Below are positions 23,837 to 33,285 of a stretch of 64,000 nucleotides of DNA, piece after piece. A model generated the notes under the pieces. It was given only the letters and a program-made list of their open reading frames with translations, did not search any database and had not been told where the DNA came from. The stretch is from UBA668 sp038328705 (GTDB lineage Bacteria > Actinomycetota > Acidimicrobiia > Acidimicrobiales > Ilumatobacteraceae). The first letter of the stretch is position 1, and each line of letters begins with the position of its first letter. The position numbers and the translations under genes were made by a program. Location: contig JBBQMG010000001.1 of the NCBI GenBank assembly GCA_038328705.1, positions 1 to 64,000 on the forward strand, given 5' to 3'.

Positions 23837-26770
23837 CTACCCCCTTGTGCCAGAGCGCTCGCGCGCTGCTGCGTTGTTCCCCAGATAGCTCTCTATCACG
23901 TCCGGATGACTCAGAACATCAGCAGGCGATCCTTCGGTGAGGACGGCCCCTTGGTCCAGAGCAACCAGGCGATCGCTGATCGATGAGATCAGTGGAATGT
24001 CGTGTTCGATGACCAGCAGGCTGGCGCCCATCTCGTCGCGCAGACGGCGCAGAACGGGGGCCAACGCCTCCACCTCACGCTGCGCAATGCCGCTACTGGG
24101 TTCGTCCAGCAACACCATCACCGGACGATGGGCGGCGATGCACGCAAGGTCGACCACGCGCCGCGTGCCGGTGCTGAGTTCGCGCACGAACGAGTTCTGG
24201 TAGTCGCCAAGGTTCATCAACTCGATGAGTTCGTGCACTCGCAGTGCGGTGCGCTCCTCGTCGTCGTACACCGCGGGTAGGCGCAGCGCGGCAGACAGTG
24301 CGCTCCGGCTGTTCACCCACCGCTCCAATGACACAGCGAGCGTCTCGCGAACCGTCATGTCGGGGAACAGACGTGCGTCCTGAAAGCTGCGCCCTAGGCC
24401 GGCGGCGGCGCGGTCGCCGGCGCCAAGATTGGTGATGTCGCGACCCTGCAACTCGATTCGGCCGCTGTCGACGGGCACGAAGCCACTGATCAGGTCGAAG
24501 ATGGTGGTCTTGCCGGCGCCGTTGGGGCCGATCATGCCCACGATCTCGTGCGGACGCACTGTGAAGGTGGTGCCGTTGACTGCGCGGTTGCCGCCGAATG
24601 CCACCGAGATCTCGGTGACCTCGAGTAGCGGCATTGCATCCGTGTCATCGTCGTGGTTGCGCGGTGCTGTGACTGTTCCATCGGGCGTGTCCGACACGGC
24701 AGCGCCCGACAGGAACACGGATCGCAAGAGATCCTTGCGGTCCAGCAGTTCGGCTGTCGGGCCGCTGAAGCGGATGGTTCCACGCTCCATGAAGTAGGCC
24801 CGCTGTGCAACGGTGAGCGCGACATTGACGCTCTGCTCCACCAAGATCACAGCGGTGCCCTGGTCGGCAACACGCTGCACGATGGGCAGCAACTGGCCGA
24901 CGATCACCGGCGCGAGGCCGAGCGACAACTCGTCGATCAGCAGTACCCTCGGCTTGGCGACGAACGCCATGCCCAAGGCAAGCATCTGCTGCTGGCCGCC
25001 ACTCAGGTCGCCCGCGTCGCGGTGGAGCCGTTCGCGCAGGAGCGGGAAGATCGTCAGCACTTCCTCCACTGCCTCGGCGCGACCCTTGGGATCGTGTCGG
25101 CGCGTCCAGCCAGCAAGCTGCAGGTTCTCGTTGACGGTGAGGCCACCAAAGACACCCTGGCCACCGGGCATCTGGCTGATTCCCAGCGTGGCGATCTCGT
25201 TGGGCGGCGCGTGGGTGACGTCGCGGCCGTCGAGAATAACGGCGCCCCGGTCGGCCTCCACCACACCGCTGATCGACTTCAGAAGGGTGCTCTTGCCGGC
25301 GCCGTTGGTCCCCAACAGCGCGACGATCTCGCCTTCCTTGACGTCGAAGTTGACGCCGAACAGCACCTGACGGCCGCCGTAGCCGGCGTCGAGGTTGCGA
25401 ATCAGCAACAGGTCGGCTTCGCCGCGACGGCGCTGATACAGCGCTTCGCTGCGAGCCGCCGACGCCTGCCACACCTGCGCGATGTCGGCGTCGATCGTGT
25501 TCTGCGCGGTGCCGAGAATGAGGCTTCCGATGATGAACAGCGGTACCAGAGTAAGCATGCCCCACCGAATGCCGACCTGGGTACTGATCCAGCCGATGAG
25601 TGGCAGGATCAGCAGGCCCGGAATGACCCACAGCGACGCCACCGAGAAGCCGGTAGCACGGGCGCGAGCGGGAATGGCGAGGGAGAGCGCCACGAGGATG
25701 CCCGGGCCGACGACAGCAAGAGTTGCCGAGATCACACAGTTGACGGCGACAGCGACAACGACATTCGGCGACAGTGCGAAGGCCACGGACGCCACCGACG
25801 TCAAGATGGCAACGCGGGAGATGAAGCGAATCAGACCACGCATGTCGGCCATGAATCGTTTGGTGATGTAGCGCGTCCCGATGACCAGACCGACCAGCTG
25901 GAATGGCTCCGAGACGGCGGCGGCGATTCCACGACCGCGCTCATCGAGGCCGAACCGCTGCTCGTACATCAGTGATGCGAGCACCACGAACCCAATGAGT
26001 GCTGTCGCCAGGAATGGCAGGCTCCACCACAGCCGCTGCAACGTGTGAATCTTTTGCACCGTCCGCCAGCTCTCGGCGAACGACGGCACCGTCTCCTCGG
26101 TGTTGGCGACTTCGTCGCTGGCACCCATCGCCTCGCGTTCCCACTTGCCACGAACGGGCTCGTGCAGCTTCAGAGCGAGGAGGGCAAAGACGACAGTCGG
26201 CACCACGAAGACGATGAACGGCACACGCCATCCGAAGGCGTACGCCAGCAATCCGGCGCTGAGCGGCCCGACAAATGCACCGACCGCGTTAGCCGCTCGA
26301 TGGGTACTGAAGACCTTGCTGCGGGCCTCGATGGGGTAGTAATCGGCCAGCAAGGAGTTGTGCGTTGGGTCGATGACCGCCTTGCCCAAGCTGCTGCCAC
26401 TGCGAGCAACGGTCAGCAGCACGACGCCGGTGGCCAGACCGGTCATGCCGCTGAACGCACCCCAGATGAGTGCGCCGACGACCGCCAACGGCACCCGCTT
26501 CGATCGGTCTGCGTACTGCGCAATCGGTACCTGCAACGCCAGTGCAGCCACCGATGACAACGCCACGATGCCGAGCACCTTGGTGTTGTCGAGCCCGAAT
26601 TCGTCGCGGATGTTGGGCAGCAAGATGCCAAAGGCCGTACGGTCCAGTTCGTCGACGGCGTTGAGACCGAACAGCACGACAAGCGGGAAAGCTGACTGCC
26701 CACCGCAGATCCCGCGCAGCCACAGCATGGGATGGGCGACGTGCCCTCGGAAGCGAGCAAACGCGTTCAT
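23837..26770 (-). CDS. Triple fusion: MFS transporter - LivF ATPase - LivG ATPase
   Basis: A 977-residue protein with three complete modules. Residues 1 to about 430 are a 12-helix major facilitator domain (e.g. DELDRTAFGILLPNI, an ARSGSSLGKAVIDP loop and YADRSKRVPLAVVGALIWG). Residues about 455-690 are a LivF-type ATPase: Walker A GTNGAGKST at about 487, signature LSGGQQQ and Walker B VLLIDELSLGL. Residues about 713-965 are a LivG-type ATPase: Walker A GPNGAGKTT at about 748, signature variant LSTGTRR and Walker B VMVLLDEPSSG. The frame is unbroken and no internal start is needed. Its partner LivH-LivM fusion overlaps by 4 nt upstream. The ATPases presumably energise LivHM; the role of the MFS domain (exchange, regulation or independent transport) is unknown. 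Confidence 0.92.
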   Translation of the reverse strand: MNAFARFRGHVAHPMLWLRGICGGQSAFPLVVLFGLNAVDELDRTAFGILLPNIRDEFGLDNTKVLGIVALSSVAALALQVPIAQYADRSKRVPLAVVGALIWGAFSGMTGLATGVVLLTVARSGSSLGKAVIDPTHNSLLADYYPIEARSKVFSTHRAANAVGAFVGPLSAGLLAYAFGWRVPFIVFVVPTVVFALLALKLHEPVRGKWEREAMGASDEVANTEETVPSFAESWRTVQKIHTLQRLWWSLPFLATALIGFVVLASLMYEQRFGLDERGRGIAAAVSEPFQLVGLVIGTRYITKRFMADMRGLIRFISRVAILTSVASVAFALSPNVVVAVAVNCVISATLAVVGPGILVALSLAIPARARATGFSVASLWVIPGLLILPLIGWISTQVGIRWGMLTLVPLFIIGSLILGTAQNTIDADIAQVWQASAARSEALYQRRRGEADLLLIRNLDAGYGGRQVLFGVNFDVKEGEIVALLGTNGAGKSTLLKSISGVVEADRGAVILDGRDVTHAPPNEIATLGISQMPGGQGVFGGLTVNENLQLAGWTRRHDPKGRAEAVEEVLTIFPLLRERLHRDAGDLSGGQQQMLALGMAFVAKPRVLLIDELSLGLAPVIVGQLLPIVQRVADQGTAVILVEQSVNVALTVAQRAYFMERGTIRFSGPTAELLDRKDLLRSVFLSGAAVSDTPDGTVTAPRNHDDDTDAMPLLEVTEISVAFGGNRAVNGTTFTVRPHEIVGMIGPNGAGKTTIFDLISGFVPVDSGRIELQGRDITNLGAGDRAAAGLGRSFQDARLFPDMTVRETLAVSLERWVNSRSALSAALRLPAVYDDEERTALRVHELIELMNLGDYQNSFVRELSTGTRRVVDLACIAAHRPVMVLLDEPSSGIAQREVEALAPVLRRLRDEMGASLLVIEHDIPLISSISDRLVALDQGAVLTEGSPADVLSHPDVIESYLGNNAAARERSGTRG

Positions 26771-28875
26771 ACGTTCTCCTCGACAAGTGGGTCTTCGTCA
26801 ACAGCGGATGGTTCCGCCACGGCGGGTGCCGCGACGACTGGTTCGTCAATGCGCTGGCCGGTGATCAACCGGACCACGAGGTCGCGCAGCTTCACCCAGA
26901 GGCCGCCGAGCCCACCCGGCAGGACCAACAGGACCAGCAGGACACCGAAGCCGGTGGAAAGCAACTGCCATGCCTGATCGGTGATGAACCAGCGTGTGCC
27001 ACGCAGATATAGCGCACCCAGCAGCGCGCCGCCGAGCGAGCCCACGCCGCCGATGACTGCGCTGGTGAACACGTTGAAGCTCTCCCCGGTGGAGAAGCTG
27101 TCGATCGAGAACGCTCGCTGTTGGTGCACGAACAGCGCACCGCCGACGCCGGCAACGAACCCGGAGATGACGAAGGCCGTCAGCTTGGCCTGCACGACGC
27201 CGATTGAAAAGCTCTGCGCAGCTCGCTCGTTTTCACGAATGGCGATGATCACGCGTCCGGTTCGCGACTGTCGAATTCCGCGCAGGGCGAAGTAGAGCAG
27301 CCCAAGGATGACCAGCGAGTAGAAGTAGTAGCGGGTCGGCGAATCAACGTTGATACGGCCGAATAGGGGCGGCCGGTCGAAGCGGGTTTCCGCCTTCGGG
27401 AACCAGCCGAAGAACCGGTCGTTGAGCAACCAGAACTCGGTTGCCAGACCGAGCGCGAAGGTGGTGACCGCAAGGTAGAGGCCACGCAATCGCAGCGCTG
27501 GCACACCCACCATGAACGCGGCGGCACCGCCCGCGATACCACCAATGATCAGCGCCAGGGTGAGATCCACGTTCCAGCGGGAAGTGATCGTGGCGCTCAC
27601 CGCCGCACCAATACCAACAATTGCCATTTGGCCGAGCGAGACCTGCCCTGCCCAACCGGTGAGCACCACCAACGACAGCCCGATGATGGCGAACGACAGC
27701 AGGGCCGTTGCCTTGATGACGTTGCCTACTTCCAACAACTTCGGCAGCAGCAGCACGCCCATCACGGCCGCGGCCAGCAGGGTGTACCGCAGTGTCATGA
27801 CCCACGGATTGTCGGCCAGGTGCGACGGCAGCGGGCGAACCTCGTCGGCGCCACGCCAACTGCTGGTGGCATCGTTGTCGCGCCGTGAGGTGGTGACACG
27901 CTGCGCCAAGAGCGCTACGAACATGGCTCCTGCCATGATCGGGTAGGCGAGATACGGGGTGTCCGCATTGCTCTGCACACCGAACTCGAGCAGCTTCAGC
28001 GCGATCGCCGCGGCCGCGATGACACCCAGATTCTCCAGCCGCCCGATGACGAGGGCGGCGAGCGCAATGAGCAACGTGGGCAAACCCTCGGCAAAGCCCA
28101 ATGGCACACCGGTGATACCGCTGCGCAGGAACAACGCGACGAACGACAGGCTTGCTGCCAGCATCCACACGACGGTGTTGAGCCGGGCAACCGGGATACC
28201 CAGCATTGCCGCCCGGTCACTGCGCTCAGCGGCTGCACGAATGGCTATACCGAGTCGGCTGCGGTTGAGGAACCACGCCACACCAACAAGGGCGAGCGGT
28301 GCAACAATCATCGCGATGATGTCGTTGCCACCGAGAATGAACTTGCTGGAGTCCGGCTTCCACGGAGGCATCGTCGCGGAGAGCGTCAGCTTCCAATCCA
28401 CTGGCGGCGAAAGGCGCTGACTGGCCAGGTTCTTCCCCCACCAACGTGGCACCAGAATGCCGAGCACGATCAAGAGCTGCGTCACGCCAAGCGTCGCAAC
28501 CGTCATCACCATGCGCGGCGCGTCGCGGAATCGCCGAATGATTGCCATCTCCACAACGAGACCCAGCAAGAGTGCGATCAACAGACCGGCACCAAGCCCC
28601 ACCAAGTACGGCCACTGCCAGAAGAGGATGAGAGCGGCAGCAAAGCTGGTGGGCACGGTGCCCAGATCCGCCTGGGCGAAGTTGACGACTCGGTTGGCGC
28701 GATAGATCAGCGCCATGCCGACGGCGAGCATCGATGCGAGCACACCGAGCACAAGACCACGAGTCCAGAGCCCGAGTGGCATCCCGAAGAAGATGAGTTG
28801 GATCGCGACAAGGCCAGTGATCGTGAGTACCGCCACCAAGGTGGCAACACTGCGCTGAGCCCCCAAGCGTCGCAC
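26767..28875 (-). CDS. Fused LivH-LivM branched-chain amino acid-type ABC permease
   Basis: A 702-residue permease that joins the two membrane subunits normally encoded separately. The LivH half (about 1-310) contains the typical GMALIYRANRVVNFAQADLG. The LivM half (about 355-660) contains LTGWAGQVSLGQMAIVGIGA and the cytoplasmic EAA-like coupling region RVIIAIRENERAAQSFSIG. Both are inner-membrane, with about 16 helices in total. The C-terminal 30 residues are Ala/Val/Glu-rich. It starts with GTG. The ATG of the downstream MFS-LivF-LivG gene overlaps the stop. With the binding protein at 22047-23834 this makes a complete importer from three polypeptides. Confidence 0.92.
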   Translation of the reverse strand: MRRLGAQRSVATLVAVLTITGLVAIQLIFFGMPLGLWTRGLVLGVLASMLAVGMALIYRANRVVNFAQADLGTVPTSFAAALILFWQWPYLVGLGAGLLIALLLGLVVEMAIIRRFRDAPRMVMTVATLGVTQLLIVLGILVPRWWGKNLASQRLSPPVDWKLTLSATMPPWKPDSSKFILGGNDIIAMIVAPLALVGVAWFLNRSRLGIAIRAAAERSDRAAMLGIPVARLNTVVWMLAASLSFVALFLRSGITGVPLGFAEGLPTLLIALAALVIGRLENLGVIAAAAIALKLLEFGVQSNADTPYLAYPIMAGAMFVALLAQRVTTSRRDNDATSSWRGADEVRPLPSHLADNPWVMTLRYTLLAAAVMGVLLLPKLLEVGNVIKATALLSFAIIGLSLVVLTGWAGQVSLGQMAIVGIGAAVSATITSRWNVDLTLALIIGGIAGGAAAFMVGVPALRLRGLYLAVTTFALGLATEFWLLNDRFFGWFPKAETRFDRPPLFGRINVDSPTRYYFYSLVILGLLYFALRGIRQSRTGRVIIAIRENERAAQSFSIGVVQAKLTAFVISGFVAGVGGALFVHQQRAFSIDSFSTGESFNVFTSAVIGGVGSLGGALLGALYLRGTRWFITDQAWQLLSTGFGVLLVLLVLPGGLGGLWVKLRDLVVRLITGQRIDEPVVAAPAVAEPSAVDEDPLVEENV

Positions 28876-28974
28876 CGGCTGGACCGTACAACGTCAGGGA
28901 CACGTCACGACGAACTCAAGGGATATCCGGGGTGACTTGTCTCGCGACGCATCAGTCGCCAGGCTGTAGGCATC

Positions 28975-29523
28975 GTGAGCCAAACCAACCTCGTCAGGCG
29001 CTGCGCGCTGATCGGGCTGCTCGTGTTCGTGCCCGTCGCGTGCAAGAGCAGCCGAACACCGGCAACAACCACCACCGCGGTCAGCACCACGACTACTTCA
29101 ACCTCCACCTCGACCACATCGACGACATCGACCACCTCGACCACCTCGACCACACTGCCACCGACCACGACCACCGAGCCGCTCGTGGTCGAGGGCGGCA
29201 TTGTCAAAGTCGCCAACGCGTCGGGGGTCGATGGCGCTGCCGGTCAGATCACCGACGAACTTGTCGCGCTCGGTTTCACCACGGCTGGGCCCACCAACGC
29301 TGCGGGCATCGATGAGGACTTGGTGGAGAGCAAGATCTACGTCATCGCCGGCAGTGAGGCAGTCGCCAATTCCGTCAGCAGGCTGATGGGTGGAATTCCA
29401 GTGTCGCGCATGCCAACACCAGCGTGGATCAAAGGGGGTACCGCCGGCCTCGGAGATGCGACAGTGCTGGTGATGTTGGGCCACGACTTGGCCGGCAAAC
29501 GGCTGGCCGACATGGGCGCCTGA
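28975..29523 (+). CDS. Lipoprotein with LytR C-terminal (LytR_C) domain
   Basis: A 182-residue probable lipoprotein. The signal peptide (residues 1-24: LVRRCALIGLLVFVPVACKS) ends in a lipobox-like VPVAC. A Thr/Ser-rich linker (about 28-68) is encoded by imperfect acctcgacc/acatcgacg repeats. A LytR_C domain (about 75-180) starts VVEGGIVKVANASGV, the characteristic strand of this domain. LytR_C domains occur as C-terminal parts of LytR-CpsA-Psr ligases or on their own; the catalytic LCP domain is absent here, so this is a stand-alone accessory envelope protein. The start is GTG 28975. Its promoter must lie in the divergent 99-nt gap shared with livHM. Confidence 0.78.
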   Translation: MSQTNLVRRCALIGLLVFVPVACKSSRTPATTTTAVSTTTTSTSTSTTSTTSTTSTTSTTLPPTTTTEPLVVEGGIVKVANASGVDGAAGQITDELVALGFTTAGPTNAAGIDEDLVESKIYVIAGSEAVANSVSRLMGGIPVSRMPTPAWIKGGTAGLGDATVLVMLGHDLAGKRLADMGA

Positions 29524-29545
29524 AGCGCGCCTAGCCTTCGGAGCA

Positions 29546-30394
29546 ATGGCAAAGGCGACCTGGACCGAACACCCCACACTGCTCCGCCTGCGTCGGCGGA
29601 GTGCGTTCGTCGATCTGCTGGTGCGCAGCGCCATCAACTATCGGCTACATCGCACGGGTCGCAACGCCAGCCTGGTGGCGCACTTCGCCTTTCTCTCGCT
29701 GTTCCCATTGCTGCTCGTGTTCACGACCATTCTCGGTTTCGTGTTGGAGAGCCACCCGAAGCTGCGCAACGAGATCATCGACTCAGCGTTCAGCCGTGTC
29801 CCCATCATCGGCCCTGAACTCGCGAGGGATCCCACTCAGTTGCAGGGCGACGCCTTCGTGCTCGTCATCGGTCTTGTCGTGACCCTGTGGGCGGGCATGA
29901 AGGCGTTCAACATGTTGCAGTTTGCGCTCGACGACATCGCCGAGGTTCACCTCGACGAGCGACCGAACATCGTTCGGTCACGGGTTCGCTCGCTGTTGGG
30001 TATCGCACTGGTCGGTGGCGGGCAGGTCGCCGCTGCAGTCCTCACCGGCTTCGTCGGGGTCACCGGTGTTGCACTGCTCCACCGGGTGGGCTTGATCCTG
30101 GGTGCAATCGCCGTCAACACTGCCGTGCTGGCCGGCAGCTACCGCTGGCTCACCGTTCGCCTGCAGTCGTGGCGCGCCATTGCCCCGGGAGCAGTACTTG
30201 CCGGCTTCGTGTTCGCCACATTGCAGTTGGTGGGGACCGCGTTCGTCGGGCGTGCGATCTCACGGGCGACGCCGGTGTACGGCACGTTCGCCCTGGTCAT
30301 CGGCTTGATCGCCTGGATGTCGTTGCACTCGACGGTGGCGCTGTTGGGCGCGGAGCTCAACCGGGCACTTCCGATGCGCCGCCACCGCGACTAG
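29546..30394 (+). CDS. YihY/BrkB family membrane protein
   Basis: A 282-residue inner-membrane protein with about six helices. The YihY pattern is seen in RNASLVAHFAFLSLFPLLLVF near residue 40 (the AxxxAFxxxxSLxPLLL signature), in VLVIGLVVTLWAGMKAFNML near residue 125 and in PVYGTFALVIGLIAWM near the end. Some members were once annotated ribonuclease BN, but these are transport-like membrane proteins of unclear function. It lies 22 nt after the LytR_C lipoprotein gene, probably in one operon, and its stop abuts the convergent SRPBCC gene. Confidence 0.88.
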   Translation: MAKATWTEHPTLLRLRRRSAFVDLLVRSAINYRLHRTGRNASLVAHFAFLSLFPLLLVFTTILGFVLESHPKLRNEIIDSAFSRVPIIGPELARDPTQLQGDAFVLVIGLVVTLWAGMKAFNMLQFALDDIAEVHLDERPNIVRSRVRSLLGIALVGGGQVAAAVLTGFVGVTGVALLHRVGLILGAIAVNTAVLAGSYRWLTVRLQSWRAIAPGAVLAGFVFATLQLVGTAFVGRAISRATPVYGTFALVIGLIAWMSLHSTVALLGAELNRALPMRRHRD

Positions 30395-30883
30395 TCAAGC
30401 CTCGACTACCTGTGCAAGCCTCTCCAGCGTCTTGGTCATCGAGTCCACCGTCTTCGAGCGCAGACTGCGAACTGTCCACGGCTGCTTCTCCTGGCTGATG
30501 TCCCAGCTCTCGCGAACCAGGGTGCCGCCGTCTTGAGCGATGAGCTGGTAGCGCCAGATTCGACCGCCGATGAACCACGCCATGACGGTTTGTGTCGGCC
30601 TCGGCTGCCATGCAATACGGGCATTCTCCTCGAACTCGACCACCGTGTTTTCCATGGTGTAGCCGATGCCCATCTTCATCGACATGCCGAACTTGGAACC
30701 GAGCGCCAGACGCTGGGAGCCCTTGTCAGCAGCATCACCAGGAACGCCCTTCACGGTTCCCGAACCGTCGATCTCCTGATGGCGTGAGGGGTCGGCCAGG
30801 ATGTCGAAGATTGCGCTGGCCGGAGCATTGATCAGACGCTCGACGGTGGCGACATTGCGGGACGAATCGGAGGTCTCGGGCAT
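30395..30883 (-). CDS. SRPBCC family protein (START/polyketide cyclase-like fold)
   Basis: A 162-residue small soluble protein with the SRPBCC helix-grip fold. The N-terminal VERLINAPASAIFDILADPSRHQEIDGSG is split across strand, helix and the DPxxHxxID turn that is typical of actinobacterial members. The central strands include FGMSMKMGIGYTMENTVVEF, and the C-terminal helix is SMTKTLERLAQVVEA. The cavity would bind a hydrophobic ligand, but no catalytic residues can be assigned. Converging directly on the YihY gene with no gap, it is divergent from the VanY-like gene across 77 nt. Confidence 0.85.
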   Translation of the reverse strand: MPETSDSSRNVATVERLINAPASAIFDILADPSRHQEIDGSGTVKGVPGDAADKGSQRLALGSKFGMSMKMGIGYTMENTVVEFEENARIAWQPRPTQTVMAWFIGGRIWRYQLIAQDGGTLVRESWDISQEKQPWTVRSLRSKTVDSMTKTLERLAQVVEA

Positions 30884-30960
30884 GCCGACGCTAACCGTTC
30901 GGGTGTCGCCATCATTCCCGATGTGTCAAGATTTGGCCCGGACGGGCCGATACCTCATCG

Positions 30961-33285
30961 ATGCCCTTGATCACTCACCGACTCTCTGCGCTGTGTGCGG
31001 CCGCCGTCTTGGCCGTCAGCACGCTTGCTTCGGTCTCGCCGGTCGAGACGGTCGCTGCCGTCGACGCGCCGTGGGTCACGCCCTCAGTGCCGGCGAAGTG
31101 CACGACCGCGCAGATCGATGCGGGTGCCGTCGCGGGCTGCACGATTCAGCTCGGCGCCGGGCTTCCAGAGAGCCGCGGTTGGCCCGCACCGCCCTACCCG
31201 GACCCCACCATTGGTGCCGTCTTACCATGGGTGGACCTCGCCGTCGGCTCCAGCGGACCCATCGTCGTGAAGGTGCAGCAGGCCCTTGTCACCAACGGTG
31301 CCACCATCGCCGCCGACGGACAATTCGGGCCACTCACCGCTGGCGCGGTCACCACGTATCAGACCTCGAAGGGCTTGGCTGCGACGGGTATCGTCAATGA
31401 GGCAACCGCCAACGCCTTGGGCGTGCAGAACACCGGTACCGGCAGCTTCCCGCCATTCGGATGGACGTGGTTGGGTTGGGGCTACAACAGCAGCCAAGCC
31501 TTGTACCAGTGGGAACAGCAGATCGTCGGCAACGCCAATCAGATCGGCATTATCAAACCCAACCAGTTGAAGAGCATGCCCCAAGCGCTGCCACTGTTCG
31601 AGGGCTTCGTCGCCGAGATTCAGGCCAGGGGCTACGCGATCGGCGACGCCGGGATGTACGTCTTTCGCTGCACCGCCAGTACCCGCAAAGACTGCGCCGG
31701 CCTCAGTCGCACAAGCCTGTCGAACCACGCCTATGGCCTGGCGTTGGACATCAACACCGCCAAGAACCCGCTGAAGACGTACTACGGCATCAGCGGAGCC
31801 AGCGCCTGCGTCACGCCGATGATCACCGACATCCCACAATGGGTCGTGCAGGTCGCCGAGACCTGGGGGCTCTATTGGGGCGGTTACGGCTGGAGCACCG
31901 GCTGTTGGTCACCGTCGCAGGTGAAGTCGTCCGCCAGTCGCGATCCGATGCACTTCGAGTTCAACGGCACGGTCGCGCAGGCACAGGCAATCCTGGCCTA
32001 CCGCTCCGGCAACGGCGGTATCACGCCGAGGCCGGCACCTACGCCCGCTCCCACCCCGGCACCGCCGACGGGCAACTGCCTCGACGTCGCCGATGATGGT
32101 GGCAACATCACCACCAAGTGCTTTGCATTGGCGGAAGTGCCGCCGGCAAACACCCGTCTCGTGATCACGACTGACCCGCCCGGCGGTGCCACGGCAGCGT
32201 TGGTCAACATCACCACTGCCGGCGCCAGCAACGGCGGCTACATCACTGCCGAAGGTTGCGGCGCCGTCGCTACCGCTGCCCGCCAATGGTCGAACGGCAA
32301 CGTGCGACCCAACCGTGCAGTCGCCGCCGCAGCAATCGTGCCAATCGACTCAGAGGGCCGATTCTGTCTCTACCAATCCACCGCGATGCAGACGATCGTC
32401 GACGTTCAGGGCTACTTCAAGCCAGCCGGCACCGCCGACAGTGGCGCCAGCTACACACCGATTGCACCGGTGCGCAGCACCGACACGCGCACCCGACCAA
32501 TCTGTCGTCCCGACGCTGGCTGCGAGGGACTCGGACCAGTTCCCGCAGGGACCGAACTGCGCAACTCGTCGGCAGGACCGGTCGGTGCGCTCGCCACCGC
32601 GGCCAACATCACCGTGGTCGGCGGCACGGGCACCGGCTACGTGACGGCCGACGCGTGTAGCACGCTGGTGCCCGGCCCCCAGACCCGCAGCACCCTCAAC
32701 TTCGCCGGCAACGACACCGTTGCCAACCTCGCAGTGGTGCCCTCCGCAGCGGTCGATGGCGGCGGTGCCTTCTGCACGTATTCGCCGAACGGCCTTCACG
32801 AGATCATCGATGTGCAGGGCTACTTCGGGTCTCCGACGGCCGACAGCCTGAGGTTCACATCGCAAACGCCGGCCCGACTGGTGGACAGTCGCAGCTGCTG
32901 GACGGACCCCGTCACGCTTGTGCAGCGCTGCGGCCAGCGCAACGCTGCCGGAAGCATCATGCGTATCAAGGCGCCGGCCGGTGCACGCGTTGCCGTCATC
33001 AATCTCACGGCCATCGAACCACAGGCCGCGGGTTACGTCACGGCCGACGCGTGCAGCAACATGGTCGCAGGTCCACAGTCGCAGTCGAACCTCAACGCAA
33101 TGGTCGGTTCAGTGGTCGCCAACATGGCCATGGTGCCGGTCGGCGCCGACGGGACGTTCTGCGTCTATGTCTCCAGTTCGATGCACATTGCGGTCGACGT
33201 GATGGGAACCTTCTCCGCGAATGGTCAGCTCGGATACGTGCCCGTCACCCCGTTGCGGGTGCACGACTCACGCCTACCTCGATGA
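30961..33285 (+). CDS. Secreted VanY/M15-type peptidase with peptidoglycan-binding domain and three C-terminal repeats
   Basis: A 774-residue exported protein. A signal peptide covers residues 1-32 (LCAAAVLAVSTLASVSPVETVAAV is its hydrophobic part and cleavage region). A PG_binding_1 domain spans about 98-155 (VKVQQALVTNGATIAADGQF). The M15-type D-Ala-D-Ala carboxypeptidase domain spans about 190-345, with zinc ligands His256 and Asp263 in SNHAYGLALDIN and His331 in DPMHFEF. After a Pro-rich linker, three related repeats of about 130 residues follow, each with a GYxTAxxC strand and ending near VDVQGYF or VDVMGTF. They are probably a wall- or surface-associating beta module. It would trim or remodel peptidoglycan. 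The 3' end overlaps the convergent GH3 gene by 41 nt. Confidence 0.88.
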   Translation: MPLITHRLSALCAAAVLAVSTLASVSPVETVAAVDAPWVTPSVPAKCTTAQIDAGAVAGCTIQLGAGLPESRGWPAPPYPDPTIGAVLPWVDLAVGSSGPIVVKVQQALVTNGATIAADGQFGPLTAGAVTTYQTSKGLAATGIVNEATANALGVQNTGTGSFPPFGWTWLGWGYNSSQALYQWEQQIVGNANQIGIIKPNQLKSMPQALPLFEGFVAEIQARGYAIGDAGMYVFRCTASTRKDCAGLSRTSLSNHAYGLALDINTAKNPLKTYYGISGASACVTPMITDIPQWVVQVAETWGLYWGGYGWSTGCWSPSQVKSSASRDPMHFEFNGTVAQAQAILAYRSGNGGITPRPAPTPAPTPAPPTGNCLDVADDGGNITTKCFALAEVPPANTRLVITTDPPGGATAALVNITTAGASNGGYITAEGCGAVATAARQWSNGNVRPNRAVAAAAIVPIDSEGRFCLYQSTAMQTIVDVQGYFKPAGTADSGASYTPIAPVRSTDTRTRPICRPDAGCEGLGPVPAGTELRNSSAGPVGALATAANITVVGGTGTGYVTADACSTLVPGPQTRSTLNFAGNDTVANLAVVPSAAVDGGGAFCTYSPNGLHEIIDVQGYFGSPTADSLRFTSQTPARLVDSRSCWTDPVTLVQRCGQRNAAGSIMRIKAPAGARVAVINLTAIEPQAAGYVTADACSNMVAGPQSQSNLNAMVGSVVANMAMVPVGADGTFCVYVSSSMHIAVDVMGTFSANGQLGYVPVTPLRVHDSRLPR

